From positions 1 through 64,000 of the forward strand of contig VIIQ02000601.1 in the NCBI GenBank assembly GCA_007449985.2: 64,000 nucleotides of DNA, in the 5' to 3' direction. Positions 9,489 through 21,900 of this stretch are shown piece after piece. The number at the start of each line of letters is the position of its first letter. The first letter of the stretch is position 1. This DNA comes from Desmodesmus armatus (lineage: Eukaryota; Chlorophyta; Chlorophyceae; Sphaeropleales; Scenedesmaceae). The translations under genes were made by a program, and so were the position numbers. The notes beneath the pieces were generated by a model. That model made no database searches and was not told the DNA's origin. It saw only the letters and a list, made by a program, of their open reading frames with translations.

Positions 9489-11722
9489 TTAGCGGTCGCC
9501 TGCATTCGGCCAGTCGCCGTTGCTGCCATGGTGCTGCTTGCCATCTGGATCTGTGAACCACTCATCCTCTCCGGATGCGATAATCCTCAACACAGTGGGC
9601 AGCTTGCGCATGTTGCGCTCCACCCCCCGGTGGTACAGCTCCCCCTTCTCAAACCTCTTAAACACACCCTTGAAGATGCGCCGCAGGGACTCACCCGAGA
9701 ACACAACCCCATGGCAGCATTCATCAAACACCTTGTCTGTTGCTGCTCCCTTGACTGCACCAATGGAGTGCTCCACCAGCTGATCAATGTCTGAGCTGTG
9801 GGGGGGAAGCGAAGGCGGCAGCCTTCAGGCAGGGTGATGGTGCCGTAGCGGGACTCGATGATCTTATCCGGGATGTTGGCCTGTATGCGGACGTTGTCCA
9901 TCATGATGATGGGGTCCTCACCAGTCACATTCCTAAACTTCTCCACCATCTTGTACAGGTTGTCAGCTACCTCATCAGTAACAGTGCTTGCTGCGTCTGC
10001 TCCATCCTTCCTCTGCAGGTCACGGCATGGCGGAGCAACAGCACGGCAACAGCAAAGGGAGGGAGGCATTGATGAGGAAGGCCTTGGCAGCACATCAACT
10101 GGGGGGATCAGGGTGAAGAAGCCACACAACAGAGCAGTGACGTGGGTGGACCGTGCTGGCAATGAGTATAAGTTGCTCAAGTCAGAGAAGAAGCAGCAGT
10201 TCATGTGGTGCACTACGGAGTGTCGGGACAAGGTGCAACACTTCAAGTTGTGCACCCCTGACGCTGTGCGCAAGCCTGTCGCACTCATGTGCTGCTTCTG
10301 CACTTATGAAAGTGGGGCATGGGAGGCTGCTGGCCGTCCTGTTATCCCCCCTGCAGAGTGGAAGTTCATGCAGCTAGTTGCGCAGCAGCAGCAGTCACAG
10401 GAGTGGTGTTGGCAGGTGCACTTGACCGATTGCCATGGTCGCATTGATTTCTACAACTGGAAGCGCGACGTGTATCTACAAGTTGACGATTCTTATCACT
10501 TCAGGGATGGTTGCAAGAATAAGGCATTTGAGCGTGATTTCAAGTGCAACAAGGTATGCTGCGAGCGCCGCCTGGCGCTCGTACGCGCGCATCATGCAGA
10601 CCTCGCGGCACCAGATATTGTTATGGCAGCTGTTGAATATGCATCGCAGCATAAGGGTGTTGTTTTTACTGCCAGCTACGAGCTTTCTGGCAAGCCTCAC
10701 ATTGAGAAGCTGTGTGCTGGGGTGGGAGCAGCAGCAGCAACTGCTGCTGATGCCTTTGGAAACCAGCTGGTCAATTTGTAACTGTGCTCACCTGGTAGAC
10801 AAAGGGCTCTTTGCCTTCTTGCCCAAGCTTGTTGAACCAGCGGAGGATGTGGGTGGTGCCTGTGGTGAGTTCATAGTACACCAAGCCGTTCTTGTCGCTG
10901 AAGCTGGGGTGTGCTGACACGCATATGAAGAAGTGAACTGTCTGCTGCTTGTCCCCCTTGATCGTTGGCAGCGACACGTAGTCGTGCAGGGGGAGGTGCT
11001 GCAGGTCCACATATGCCCTGACATGCGCATGGGTGTAGGTGTTGTATGTCCAGCGGCCCTCGTCGCACTGCACAATCCTAGCTAGGATTGCATTCAGCAA
11101 CGCCTGTGCGACGTTCCACTCTGCCAGCAGCTGCTTGCAGAAGCTTTTCCGGGCAGCTTTCTCCTTTTCTGTCAGCCGGTACTTCAACGCAAAACTGCGC
11201 CGCCCGAGGTTGGGATCCTCCCTCATCATGGCGTTGTACAGCTGGTGGGGGGTGCAGTTGTATTTCTGCATGACACCCTTGACAGCATCAGACTCCACCG
11301 TCGCCTGCCGCACTGTGGTGAAGTAGGATATCAGGGTGATGGTGTGTCCTTTGCGGGTCTTTGTGTGCAGCCTTCCTGCCTTGATGGCTGTACTAGCTGT
11401 TAGGGCATCTTCTCTGCTGATAAGGACAGGGCGGCCTGTGCGGAGGTTGTCCTCGACGTCACCGTACTCCACAAAGTGGTCCCATCTGCCCTTCAATACA
11501 GGCTTGGGATCCTCTGCCAGCTTGTCACCACCAAGCTGCTTGCGCACCTTCTTATATAGTCTGCCGGCAAGGCCATAATCGACCTTGCCGTCGACGAGAG
11601 CCTGGGCGCAAGCCACGACGCATGACTTCCTGGTGGCCGGGGTGTGGCGGTTGTGACCGCTGTGCACAGGCTCCTCCTTAGCTGGTGCCCTGCGCGTGGT
11701 TGAAAACAGCAACAGGGTGCAT
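9489..11722 (-). pseudogene. Tc1/mariner-like transposase, copy 3, frameshift in exon 2
   Basis: Exon 1 (ending at 10792) is open and matches copy 2. Exon 2 begins at 10012, but the G run at 9799-9805 has 7 G where copies 1 and 2 have 8. This shifts the frame between the second catalytic Asp and the catalytic Glu, so D2 and E fall in different frames: the upstream frame runs on to 9587 and the correct C-terminal frame spans 9776-9489. The lesion is in a homopolymer, so an assembly error is as likely as true decay. Confidence 0.75.
10027..10781 (+). pseudogene. Vsr/DUF559-like nuclease ORF, copy 3, frameshifted near N-terminus
   Basis: Same nested position as copy 2. The G run after 'catcaact' has 6 G (about 10101-10106) instead of 7, so the ATG at 10027 leaves frame after about 26 residues. 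The nuclease block downstream is intact and joins a longer upstream open frame beginning at 9858, which is an accidental fusion with antisense transposase sequence. As in copy 1 the lesion is a homopolymer indel. Confidence 0.72.
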
Positions 11723-12474
11723 TTGAAAGCACTGAAGCAGCAGTGCCCAATGGGCTGGGGCTAGGGTTCAAATGGGGTTTAATCAGGGGGGTGGTCACAC
11801 ATGTGAGACCTTCAGTTCGGCAGAAGTAAGCCAGGTGGAAGGTCACCGCTGCTGTCTTGGGTCGACAAGTGCAGAGAAATGCTTTTCCGTAACAAAGAAT
11901 CCCTATGGGGCCCTGCTAGGGCGCAACTGGGCCCTTTTGCCCCATGGCAGTTCGGACGACATTATGGCCGTTGAATGAGAAAGTGAGGTTTGCGTTCAAA
12001 GCTCCAGAGCAGCTTACAGCTGGATAGATCCATCAAGATTTGAATCCCAGGGGCATATGTGCCTGTGTGTTGCCTGATCAGCGCTGGGTTGTGAGCTGCT
12101 GCTGTTGCCTTGTTGTGAGACAGTTTGTTGGAGACTGAGACAGCCTGGCCTCGCTGCTGCTGTTGGCGTTCAAAAAGCTGCTTGAGAGTCAGCTCCCTGC
12201 TGGTGCGTGGGTGGGTGCACAAGCCATGCAGCTGCTGTTACAGCATGTTGTTGAGGCAGCAGCTGCTGGTCCCCTCCTGGCCATTTTCAGCTGACAGACC
12301 CCATTTTTCACATGCAGCTGCTGTGCAGACACTCAAGGCAAGCACTGCAGCTGCCTGTACGATCTGGTAGGTACTTGTTAGCCCTAGCCAGCTGTGTGTA
12401 GACCCCTCCCATCTGTCCCTGCATTTCAAGCCTGTGGTCCCAGTGACGGTCTGACTACTTGCTGCCAAAGCGAG

Positions 12475-14261
12475 CAGAAGCCATCTGCTGTTCCGCAACT
12501 CACCACGCAGCTGCTGATGTGGCGAATACGAGTGCTACGAGGAGCACTGCTTTAGTGCGAGATAGCATGGCTTCGTGCGCCAGCACGAGAGTGCCTTTCG
12601 CCGGGGACCTGCAGTGGGAAGAAAGCAGGTGGGAAGTGTCCGTCATTGGCTGCACATGCATCAAGGCATCGACTGGCAGCCTTTCTATCATCATATTGAG
12701 CTAAGTGACAATCGCAGCTGTCTGGGTGCACAGGCATCGGACCCTGCTTCGGGCCTTGCTGCTGACTGCATGCTGTATCGTCTGGGCACCAAAGCACTGA
12801 CATGAACAACTGCACAATCATATGCCTATTGCGGCACACCTTCAAGCTATCAGGCGAAACACTAACTATTCGAGCAGCCCCGGGAAGGGTCAAGCTGGAA
12901 CCACGTCGCTGGATCTGGGTATCCGAGTGAGTTTAATGATCAAACTTCTGTTGCACCTCGCAATGGACTGTCGCTAGCCCTCCTCCTGCCTCATAACCTG
13001 AGTTTGGCTTCACTCCTCGCCCAGGTTTTGGGGTTTCACCAGTGTCGTGAAAGGGATGCAACGAAGGCTTGATGGGTGCATATATGGCAGTTATAAGGCG
13101 ATTAAAAAGGTCTTCTGCGCTTTGAATGCCTGCCGGTGACAGCTGATTTGTTCCCCTCGAACCTCTTCAGTTCCCTTGCCGGCAGGACAGTCAGACGAGT
13201 GTGGAAGCAAGGTCTCCTGAACAAATGTGCTTATGCTTTAGAAAGCTCATAATGTGCGAATATGCCACAAACGTAGACATGCACTTTTTCACCGTTGACC
13301 TAGCTTGTTCGTGACCACCACTTTTGCGGAACTATGTGACCCAACAGGAGAAGCAGGGTTTTTCTACCAAATTGAAGATGTTTGAAGTGCTGCTCTCTCA
13401 ACAGACTCTTACAGGCAGGCCCTAGGGCACCTGCTGACTGTGCTATGATAAGCAAGCTCGGCTGGGGCATTCTGCCGGTCCTGCCGGTCCTGCTGCTGCT
13501 ACTGCTGCTGCTGTTGCTGGCGTCACCACACTCCCATCACAGCCTTCAAGGCTGTCAGACCTGCCCGTATTGTACGTACTGCCTGCTGGCTCAGATGTAA
13601 CAGAACGCATTCAGGGCAAGGTAGCTTCGCAAAAAGCAAGCAGCAGAAGCAAGAAACATCACAGAATGACAGGCTTGATATCAAGCCTTTGTGACATCAA
13701 TGTCACAAGGACGTGCATGGACTTGCACGCGTCTGTGTGGGCACAGAAAAGCACCACACGTCGTGTACACGCGTTTCACAAACATCCAGCAGCCCCAAAC
13801 CACACAGGGCGCAGAGGCGCGGGTATGTTGACACGTGAGTTGCAACCAGCATGTAGATGTCATGATGACCATGTCGTAATCTCTATGTGGGTTCAGTGTC
13901 CAGGACCTAGCTAACACAGCAGGGCCACAGCAGCACCCAGCAATGCCATTGTTGAACGGCCTAGGACAGCTCATGCAAGTCAGGCCCCTACAGCAAGTTG
14001 ACAAGGATGTGCAGCTTGCACACTGCAGATGGAGGCCCACAGTTTTAAAAATGACCCAGGGTTGCATCCATGCTGCAGCACATGCTCCCCCCCTCTGCAG
14101 CATGGCGGCTGGCCTAGGCAGCAGAATGTCCGCCCTGTGCACAGCACAGCATACATAAACTTCAAGTCATCTTAAGAACCACTTGCAACCAGTGGTACCA
14201 GGAAAACAAGCATCCATGCACTGCAGCAAACACCTTCGTCCTTGTGACTGCTGCCCAGCAC
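12475..14261. other. No gene recognised; array flank
   Basis: Unique sequence starts at the array edge. I see only short ORFs without family signatures. There is a short CTG-rich run at 13491-13520 and a run of consecutive hairpins at 13671-13747 (reported separately). The stretch 12900-13260 is less CpG-poor than its surroundings and includes TATA-like 'gcatatatgg' near 13078, so an unrecognised promoter is possible. Confidence 0.4.
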
Positions 14262-14783
14262 TCGAGCTGCAAGCAGCTGGTACCCTTGGAGCAACCAGAT
14301 CCAGCAGCAAGGCTGCTGCTGCTGCTGTTACTGCTGCTGCATCAGCGGCTGCTGTGGCAACCACCCACGCCTGCCACACCGGCACCCCCAGGGCCAAGCA
14401 ACGAGTTGTCCAACCCAGCACAGCGTGGCAAGTGCAAGAGGTCCAGCCGCACATGTGATTGTTCACATACCCGCAAACTGCTTACCGCTGCAGGGCCGTG
14501 ACTGCGCACGTGCATGCTCAGCTGCAGCCGCTGCTGTTCTGCTGCATACTGCAGTTGATCACCCGGGATGGCATGCTTATGTGCTGGCAGCTGCACGCCC
14601 TGTGCTAACACCGCAGCAGCCTGGGGCAGAACACTGCCTGTAAAGCTGCTTCCGCAGAGATCACTGGTCACACTAGGTTGTTTGTCTAGCACCCCAGCTG
14701 GCCCGGGCTGCTGCGTTTGCTCTGCCTGGTGCAGCGCTGTCTTCAGCAGAGGGAGCAGTGAGAGGGAGGCTGCCGGGCGGCAA
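14262..14783 (-). pseudogene. Inverted, truncated copy of SBP gene 1 C-terminal coding end
   Basis: Read on the minus strand, this segment matches the last part of the SBP gene about 3.6 kb downstream (plus strand, about 18372-18865). Shared blocks include LLKTALHQAEQ, SFTGSVLPQAAAV and GAAGVAG/GAGVAGVGG. Similarity begins at the 'ccggcagcctccct' equivalent (14783), which is followed by a short internal duplication. It ends near 14262, and the middle has diverged. There is no SBP domain and no start, so it is a 3' fragment. Because it is inverted relative to the parent gene, an antisense or read-through transcript could pair with SBP mRNA. Confidence 0.8.
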
Positions 14784-16173
14784 TTATGCAAAAAACACAG
14801 TGCGGAGTGTTGCGCACTAGGTTCTATGCAAGAATGGGACATAGCACTATCAGCATCTCAACTATAAGGTCCACTGATACTTGTCTGGGTTTTGCTGCAG
14901 TTGAGGTTTGTCAGTTGAGCTATTGGTTGACTTCTCAGTGTGCTCCGGCCAGACGATGGGTTGTCCTTGCCATGCGCTTGCGCATATTATGACTTTTGAT
15001 TATGTAAAAGAACCAAAATCAGCACGATTAGCCAGTTTTGGCTGCTTTGCCATCGCCCTGGTTTTCACCACGAGGTTCAAAATCGGAAGAAGACCGTATA
15101 CTGAACTCGAGTTTCGCTTTTTAAAGCACGCGTATGTAAGCTACGCCTTGATATAAAGGAGTACAGGGCGTCGGATGGGAGGCTGGGCCACGTCTCCTGG
15201 TCTTTATGATCTGTTGTCATGTGTGACGTCAGTTGTCATCAAGCTTGGCTTCGTGGCATCAAGTCGCAGCTGACCTGACAACGAAATCTGACATTTCAGA
15301 GTGATAGGCTTCATCAGGCATACACGCTTACTTGTAATACTTGTAAGCCTCTGGCTTGCTGGCTGTTGCCTGGCCCTGAGGGTTGTGCTGGGTCTGCTTC
15401 GCACACTTTCATGGCCTGTACTGCTCTGGATCAAGGAGGATGCATACCAGAATTGTCCATTAACTACCAACCAGCTGGTCCCACACGAGTGCAAGCCCCC
15501 TCATGCCCCATTTGCCTCTGTCGTAGACATGCAAAGGCCTAGGGTGGGGTGGGTGTGGAGTGGATGTGGGAACGAAAGGCACAGCATCAGCTGAGGCTAT
15601 GGTGCAAGCAACAGCCAGACAAGCTCATGCTGCCAGCTCAGTGAGCGCAAGCTGGTGACTGAGACTCAGTGACTGGCAGCCCAGAGCAGGCTCAGCTTGT
15701 TTGCCTGGACGTCCCAGAGATGATACACATATACCACATGCACGAGGGGGAGATCATGGCAGATCAGGGCCTGCCAGGTTATGATAGCTTAGCCCTTGAT
15801 CAAGCTGATCAGCAATTTGAAGCTGCAGGAAGGACTTCAGCAGCACCACCAGCACCAGACCGACATCCGATATGGTACCAATACACGTGTATCTGAGAGG
15901 CTAGCCGCTGCCCCGGAACAAAGTAACTTATGGGTCCGTCCAGCGGAAGAATCGGTCCCAGAATGGGGGGAGCAGGCGTCCACCGGCAGCAGTGCTTCTT
16001 GAACCTTGATTTGGCGTTTGACACGTGTGATCACAGGTGCTCTAGAGGCAGCACAGTAGCACTGCTGTTCACACCGAGAGATGTTTTCGCTTCATTCCAT
16101 CATGACCTGCGCCTGTGTCGCCAATAATTTGTTTTGAGACTTCTGTAGCAGCTTTGTGGGACTTCAATGCGGC
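14784..16173 (+). promoter_or_regulatory. Upstream region of SBP gene 1 with CpG-rich patch and TATA-like box
   Basis: No coding gene seen. Between about 15020 and 15180 CpG dinucleotides are dense compared with the CpG-poor surroundings, and 'gatataaagg' (TATAAA at 15152-15157) follows. This may be the promoter of the SBP gene whose ATG is at 16174, implying a 5' UTR of roughly 1 kb or an unseen leader exon. The role is inferred from composition only. Confidence 0.4.
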
Positions 16174-17179
16174 ATGACAGGAAGGGGTCAGGACAACTGC
16201 AGGACCGGATGCCAGGTGCGCTGCACGACGCGCAACAGCACTCCGACATCACTAAACACCGTCAGTATGGCATATAATCAGTGTGTGGGAGGCACTGCTG
16301 TGGCAAACGGGCCGCGTGGTGCCAAGCAGCAGCAGCAGTAGTACTTGATCAGCACAGGCTGCACTTGATGTGGTTGCTGCCATCATGGTGGTTGCTGCCA
16401 TGACCAACCTATATCTCGCACAGACACAGATTCAGCTCATTATGATCCCAACAGCAAACAGAAGCACTCGGCTTTGCCTGCTGTGCAGGTGCCGCGGTGC
16501 AGGGCCAATGTTGTGAAGGACGGCAGCTACTTTGCCCGGCGAAAGATCTGCCGCAAGCACTGCACAGCAGATGAGATCCTTTCAGACAACGAAGTCCTGA
16601 GGTGGGCGCACCAGAGGCTTGCCTTGCCACCCTGTACAGCCCCAGGCTAAGCTGCACGCTGCCTCATATTGACAGCTGCAGCATAGACATGCACACAGCC
16701 CCCTGATACCCACTGCTGCAGCACCACTGGATGCTGTCAGCTAGCCCTGTGCAATCAGGTACAGCATCTTTTGAAACCGTCCACACAGTGTGCACAAGAG
16801 GCCTTCTGCCTCCTCCCTCGGCTTCGCACACTGGGCAGCTTCAGCTGGCAGCCCCCACGCATGCAGGACTTGCAGGACTGCCACAAAACCACACCCTGCT
16901 GTGTACTGACATTTCTGCTGCCCTGCACCACGCCCCGCAGGTTCTGCCAGCAGTGCTCCCGCATTCATCCCATCGACGACTTTGATGCATCACGCAGGAG
17001 TTGCAGGGCCAGCCTAGCAGCGCACTGCGAGCGCAGACGCATACGCGCTGCCAGGGCCGGGGATGGCAGCATGCAGGGCAGCCTCAGCCAGCTCACTGGC
17101 AGCACATGCGGCTCAGAGGACGAGGCCGGAAGCATGACAGACCCAGCGCAGCAGGCAGACAACCAGCCTGGCCACAGCA

Positions 17180-17210
<31 letters not shown>

Positions 17211-18891
17211 ATGTGTAGCCCCTGGTGGTGCTGCAGTCCTATCCCCAGATGCAGATGAAGAGCAGTGGCTGCTACCCTTGCACATGCCGCCACTGCATCA
17301 GGTGCTGTCGCTGCCGCAGTCGCCCCGCTCGTTGCGCACCAACAGCAGCCAGCAGCAGGGCTGCAGAGGCAGCAGCCCACTGCATACTGCAGCCCCGGCT
17401 GCGCAACAGCACACCCTTGCTCCTGGCAGGGTGGCAGACGTCCTCACAGCGAGGAGAACAGAGATGCACAGGTCGCAAGGCTTAGACCTCAACGCCCTCC
17501 TTGAGAGCCAGCAGCGGGAGCTCACAAGCCTCACCGCCCAACAGCTCGAACGTGCGCTGGCCGGACAGCAGGAGCAACGCGGGGCCAAGCGCAGTAGAGC
17601 AGCAGCAGGACAGGACTATATCGGCCCAGACGAGATCCCTGGGCTACTGGGCACAGCAGCAACAGCAGGAGCAGCAGTTGCACAGCCACGCGGCTTGCCG
17701 CAGCACTCTACCCTCAGCTTGCTGCTGCAGCAACAGCAGCAGCAGCGCGGCCCCTCACCGCAGCCACAGATGAGCAACAGCCTTGCTGTGGCAGCCCAGC
17801 AGCAGCAGCTGCTGTATGCGCAGCTGCGCCAGCAGCAGTCCCCACCGCCACCCCACCTGGCGCAGTCAGCAGGGGCGGAGCATCTGGGAGATGCGTTACT
17901 CGCCAATCTAGGCATGCGTCTCGGTAGCTCAGGTACCTGTGATGACAGCTTTGCTTTCCAGCAGCTACCAGCTAGCAGCTACGGAGTCGACAGCAGCAGG
18001 GATGACACCGTACAGCGACTGATGGCAGTTCTGAAGAACCTGCCACCCTCGGGAGTGCCGCTGCTGCAGCAGGTCGTGCGCCACGAGCACCAACAGCAGC
18101 TGGTCTCGCAGCAGCTGGCAGGACGTCCGTTAGCAGGATCAGCAGCAGCAGCAGCAGCAGCAGCAGGGTTCCAGCTCAATCTGCCTGCTGGTCCTCGTGC
18201 CAGCAGTCCCTTTGCTGCTGCAACTGCCGCTGCTGCTGCTGGGGCTAGTGGTGGCGTTGTGGCTTCATCTGTAACAGCTCCAGGCACAGTCAAGAGCAGC
18301 CCGCGCAACGACAGCAGCGGCAGCGGTGACATGGGCAGCGGAAATGGCACGGCCCTGCAGCGGCTGACTGCTGTGCTCAAGTCGCTGCCGTCCGGCAGCC
18401 TCCCTCTGCTGAAGACAGCGCTGCACCAGGCAGAACAGATGCAGCAGCCCGGGCTAGCTGAGGCGCTAGATAAGCAACCTAGTACGACCAGCACTTGCTG
18501 CAGAGGCAGCTTTACAGGCAGTGTTCTGCCCCAGGCTGCTGCGGTGTCAGCACAGGGCCAACGGCTGCCAGCACAGCAGCCTGCACCCCTTGGAGGTACC
18601 CCAGCCGCCCTGGAGCAGCTGCTGCTGCAGCAGCAGCTGCGGTTTGATGCAGTGCCTGCGGCAGTGTCAGCGCCCGAAGGCCGCAGCAGGAAGAGGTGTG
18701 CGCCTGCAGCAGCTGAGGTACCCTCTGGGTTGCTGGACGGGCTGTTGCTCGGCACTGGGGCTGCAGGTGTGGCGGGGTTGGGTGGTGGGGCTCAGGCGCT
18801 CAGTAGTGCAGCAGCACCTGCAACAGCTCCCTTGCTGCTGGAGCAGCTGTTGGCCCCACGGCTGTCCGGCCTGGGCATGCAGCCAAGGTGA
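16174..18891 (+). CDS. SBP-box transcription factor 1
   Basis: Three exons: 16174-16215, 16489-16601 and 16941-18891; introns of phase 0 and phase 2, all GT-AG; 701 residues. The SBP domain starts almost at the N-terminus. Zinc site 1 is C13, C18, C35, H38 (C-x4-C-x16-C-x2-H). Zinc site 2 is C54, C57, H61, C73 in FCQQCSRIH...SC. A basic tail (CERRRIRAAR) serves as a nuclear localisation signal. The intron before FCQQC sits where plant SBP genes split the domain. The remainder is low-complexity (Gln, Ala, Ser) with three conserved islands shared with gene 2: EQWLLPLHMP and two helices of the form LMAVLKNLP..PLL. Known family role: nuclear DNA binding at GTAC-core sites; the target process here is unknown. 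The ATG is preceded in frame by a stop at 16135-16137. Confidence 0.92.
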
Positions 18892-18933
18892 TGGAGTGTA
18901 TAGGTTGCTGCCGCTGCAGCTGCTGCTGCTGCA

Positions 18934-18968
<35 letters not shown>

Positions 18969-21900
18969 ATGTTTGCCCAGTGGTGCGCCAGGATAGTTGT
19001 GATAGTTGTATGCAACGCGGTTGTGATTTTCTGTTTGGTTTTTCAAGTGTATGCCAGCCATGCTGGCTGAGATACTGAGAGCCAGCTACGGTGCTGGTGT
19101 GGGGGTGAGATACAACCTGAGGTGTGGCAGTGAATCTGGGGGAGTGTGTGAGACACATGGAGGAATAGGGGTGTTGGCTGTGTGCGTGCTACACGCACAC
19201 TTGCAAGGCTTTGCTTGCATGAGCAGGCCTTGCCGGTGGTGTTGATGAACCCAAAGAGTGGCCAGCCGTGAAGTGCAGTCAGTACCCTTGTTTGGCCGCT
19301 GCCGGATGGGCCAGACCAGTTGACAGGATCAACCAGGGGGCGTGAAGTTGACACTTCACTGCACCAAAGCAGCTGTAGCTGACTGAGTTGAGTTGGGGGA
19401 CCTGTGGGTTGCGGGGTCATTATGTACCAATGGGGCCATGGTGCATGCATCATCGCCATATGATTCAAGCATGCTGCCACCTTGATCAACCCTGCCAGTC
19501 GAGTTGTGCATGGCTTGCTGCCTTGTGAACCTGCACACTTTGTGTGTTTGCTGCAGACCAGCGCATGCCCCCGGTATGGTCACTTCGGAGCACTTACATA
19601 CCTTACTGCAACTGGCTGGTGTGACCTGGCATGTTTCAAGACGCTGTGCTTCACTGTGTTGCATGGGTGTGGTGGCAGTTGCTACCACTTGTCTTTAAAC
19701 TACGTACCTTACTCTATACCGAGTGTGATTCAAGATACACGTGCACTTGTGAATGTATTACTTTTGGGGACCTGGGTGGGCTGTTTGCAGCAGTGCTTTG
19801 ACGGCCTTGCGTGGTCTTGTGGGCACTGATTTCATCGTGTTTCGTGGCACTGTGATTTATAGCTGAACGCGTCATCTGGACATGTCATCTGGTGCTTTGT
19901 TGCCAGGAGCTGCACATATGGGGGAAGTTTGTTGTGTGCTGCTGCGCCATTCTGGTCCGTTGCTTGGGGCCTCAGTCGCTATGCATTTGGAATACTGCAC
20001 GACCAGTTGTGTCTGACGTGGTGGCCGTCGGCGCTGTGCTGCATGTTGAATTGTCATTTGTGACAGTTATGACGCAGTCAATATGTGGGACTGTTATGTA
20101 GCTGGTGCTGTTTGACTGCATGCACCGTGTGTCTGGACCACAGGGTGGCGGTTGGGGTAAAATTTGGGGCTAGCTCATGGGGTGTGGCGCGCTGGTGGAG
20201 GGCATCTGGTAGTTGGGTGCTGGCCTGCAGCCAGCCTGTGTGCTTGCAGTCCATGCTTCATTGTTGAGTGAGCCCTTGGGGGGGGGGGGGGGGGGGAGCC
20301 CTTGCGGGCTCGCTACTGGGCTCTTAGGAGTAGTGTGGGCGTCTGTTGGACTGTGTGTGGTGCTGCGTGCCACCTCTCAAACATATGCCTGAAAGCAGGT
20401 GGTGTGATGCTCATCCCCCGGGATCACCTCGGTCCAGTAGGCGCACTGGTAGCAGCAGTTCACCTTGCACTTGGTCTTCTTCAGGCACACTGTGTGTTGT
20501 GAGGCAAATCAACAGTCACACATGTTTGTTGATGGCAGCTGTAAATGCCTCTTGCAACTGTTGAGTTGCTGCCGCCCATGAGGAGATGTCACATGATATT
20601 GCACTGAACCTGAACCCTGGAGTTGCCTCCAGGGTTCACTGATACGTTGCAGCAGTAGTTGTACAACCTGGGTGCAGTATCTTTGGGGTTCAGCCTTCAA
20701 CCCTACCACGGTTGTTGAGAAGCTTGCTGGCTGTGGTGCATGAGTTGTGGAGCAATGAGCTGTCGGGGTGTCTCCCTGACCGGAAGTTTATGATGTCAGA
20801 CTGTTGTGATGTTTTTATGGCTTGTTGTTGGCTTGCAACCACATACTTCAGGGCCTGGCAGGTCCCTCCTAGCTTGACTGCACTTTACGTACTTTTGGAT
20901 TTGGGGGTGCACATTGGTGGTGAGGAATGGGGTGAGACTCCATTTGATAGCTGCAGCAACGGTTTGATGGCCTTCAAACGCAGTCTGTGTCTGGCAGCAC
21001 TTAGCTCTGGTGATATTTTTGCCCATCAGACACACTTGCAGGAACATGGCTGTGTTATTTTCCCTGCCAGCTGCTTGTGGATTTCATACTGTCCTGGGCT
21101 GAACACCATTTCTCCGTCTCATGTGTCTCATGTGTGTCATGTGCGAGTTGTAGTGTTACGTGACATGCACACGGCCCCTTTTTCACAGGCATGCTGCACA
21201 CATCCAGCAGTCTGTCACTGTCACTTTCACATGCCACCTGTTGCACTGCTCCAGCTACACAATGGCTGCAAGTCCTCACTCTCAAAAAGAGTTCTCGCTC
21301 AGCTCATGTGTGTGCGTGTGTGGGTGCCATCCCCGTCAAGGCCTATTCATTTTGTGGTACAGGCAAGCAGCCGTTGACCTGACAGCTTTGGTGCTCTGTG
21401 CATGGGGGGGGGGTCTGTTGAACGTTGGCAAAGTGTGCAGGCGACGCTTCAGAGCCCCAGAAAGGGTGCAACGCCCCACCTCAGCGCGTGCTGGTACTTC
21501 ATCCATTGGGGGACTGTGTCGGCAAGGTAATGCGCCAGCTTGCCCCTTTCGACCGATGATTTATGCTTGTTCATGTCACAAATAGTCAGCCCGGACTCCT
21601 GTGGTCAAGGTTTGGCCTGTGCTGCCGCAATGCTTTCCATGGTTCCGGTCTATCGCTGTGTGTGGTTGCGGGGGAGGGAGGGTCACACACAGACACCGCT
21701 GCTTGGCTCCTCTCTGCACATCTGGGGACGGTCTTGCGCCCGGCTTTCCAGGTTGTGTTCTGTGAAGGTTTGTACTGGTGAAGGTTTGTACTGCCTTGCT
21801 GGCAGCACAGGGCTTGAGTGTTGGCGGCTGTCAGGCAAGGAGCCAATTGAGAGGCCCAGTTGTCCGCAACTGTGGATGGTAGCTACAGAAGCTGCATTGG

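Larger units (their letters stand above)
9368..11770 (-). mobile_element. Tc1/mariner-like transposon core, copy 3
   Basis: Third copy, bounded by the same inverted-repeat-like ends (9368-9381 and 11757-11770). Gene content and order match the other copies. Both the transposase exon 2 and the nuclease carry single-base deletions in G runs, so this copy as written would be inactive. Confidence 0.6.
1..12474. repeat. Tandem array, about three 4.18-kb units, near-identical
   Basis: Three head-to-tail copies of one unit: about 1-4173, 4174-8353 and 8354-12474. Matching landmarks recur at offsets of 4173-4180 bp. Copies 2 and 3 differ by only scattered substitutions and single-base indels. Copy 1 carries additional one-base deletions, mostly in homopolymers and dense in its first 150 bases. 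The right edge is sharp: after the shared 'gctgccaaagcga' the third copy runs into unrelated sequence near 12474. The window begins inside the unit, so the array probably continues to the left. Each unit is a transposon-like core plus about 1.78 kb of spacer, so the amplification involved a whole segment rather than separate insertions. Confidence 0.97.

Noticed and set aside
9858..10781. 307-codon plus-strand frame covering the nuclease in copy 3
   Set aside because: Its first part is antisense transposase sequence joined to the nuclease frame by a one-G deletion; copies 1 and 2 do not have it.
16771..16940. Extension of the large SBP exon upstream to 16771
   Set aside because: The SBP domain joins in frame from 16601 to 16941 at consensus splice sites; the upstream open frame lacks the first zinc ligands and is intron.
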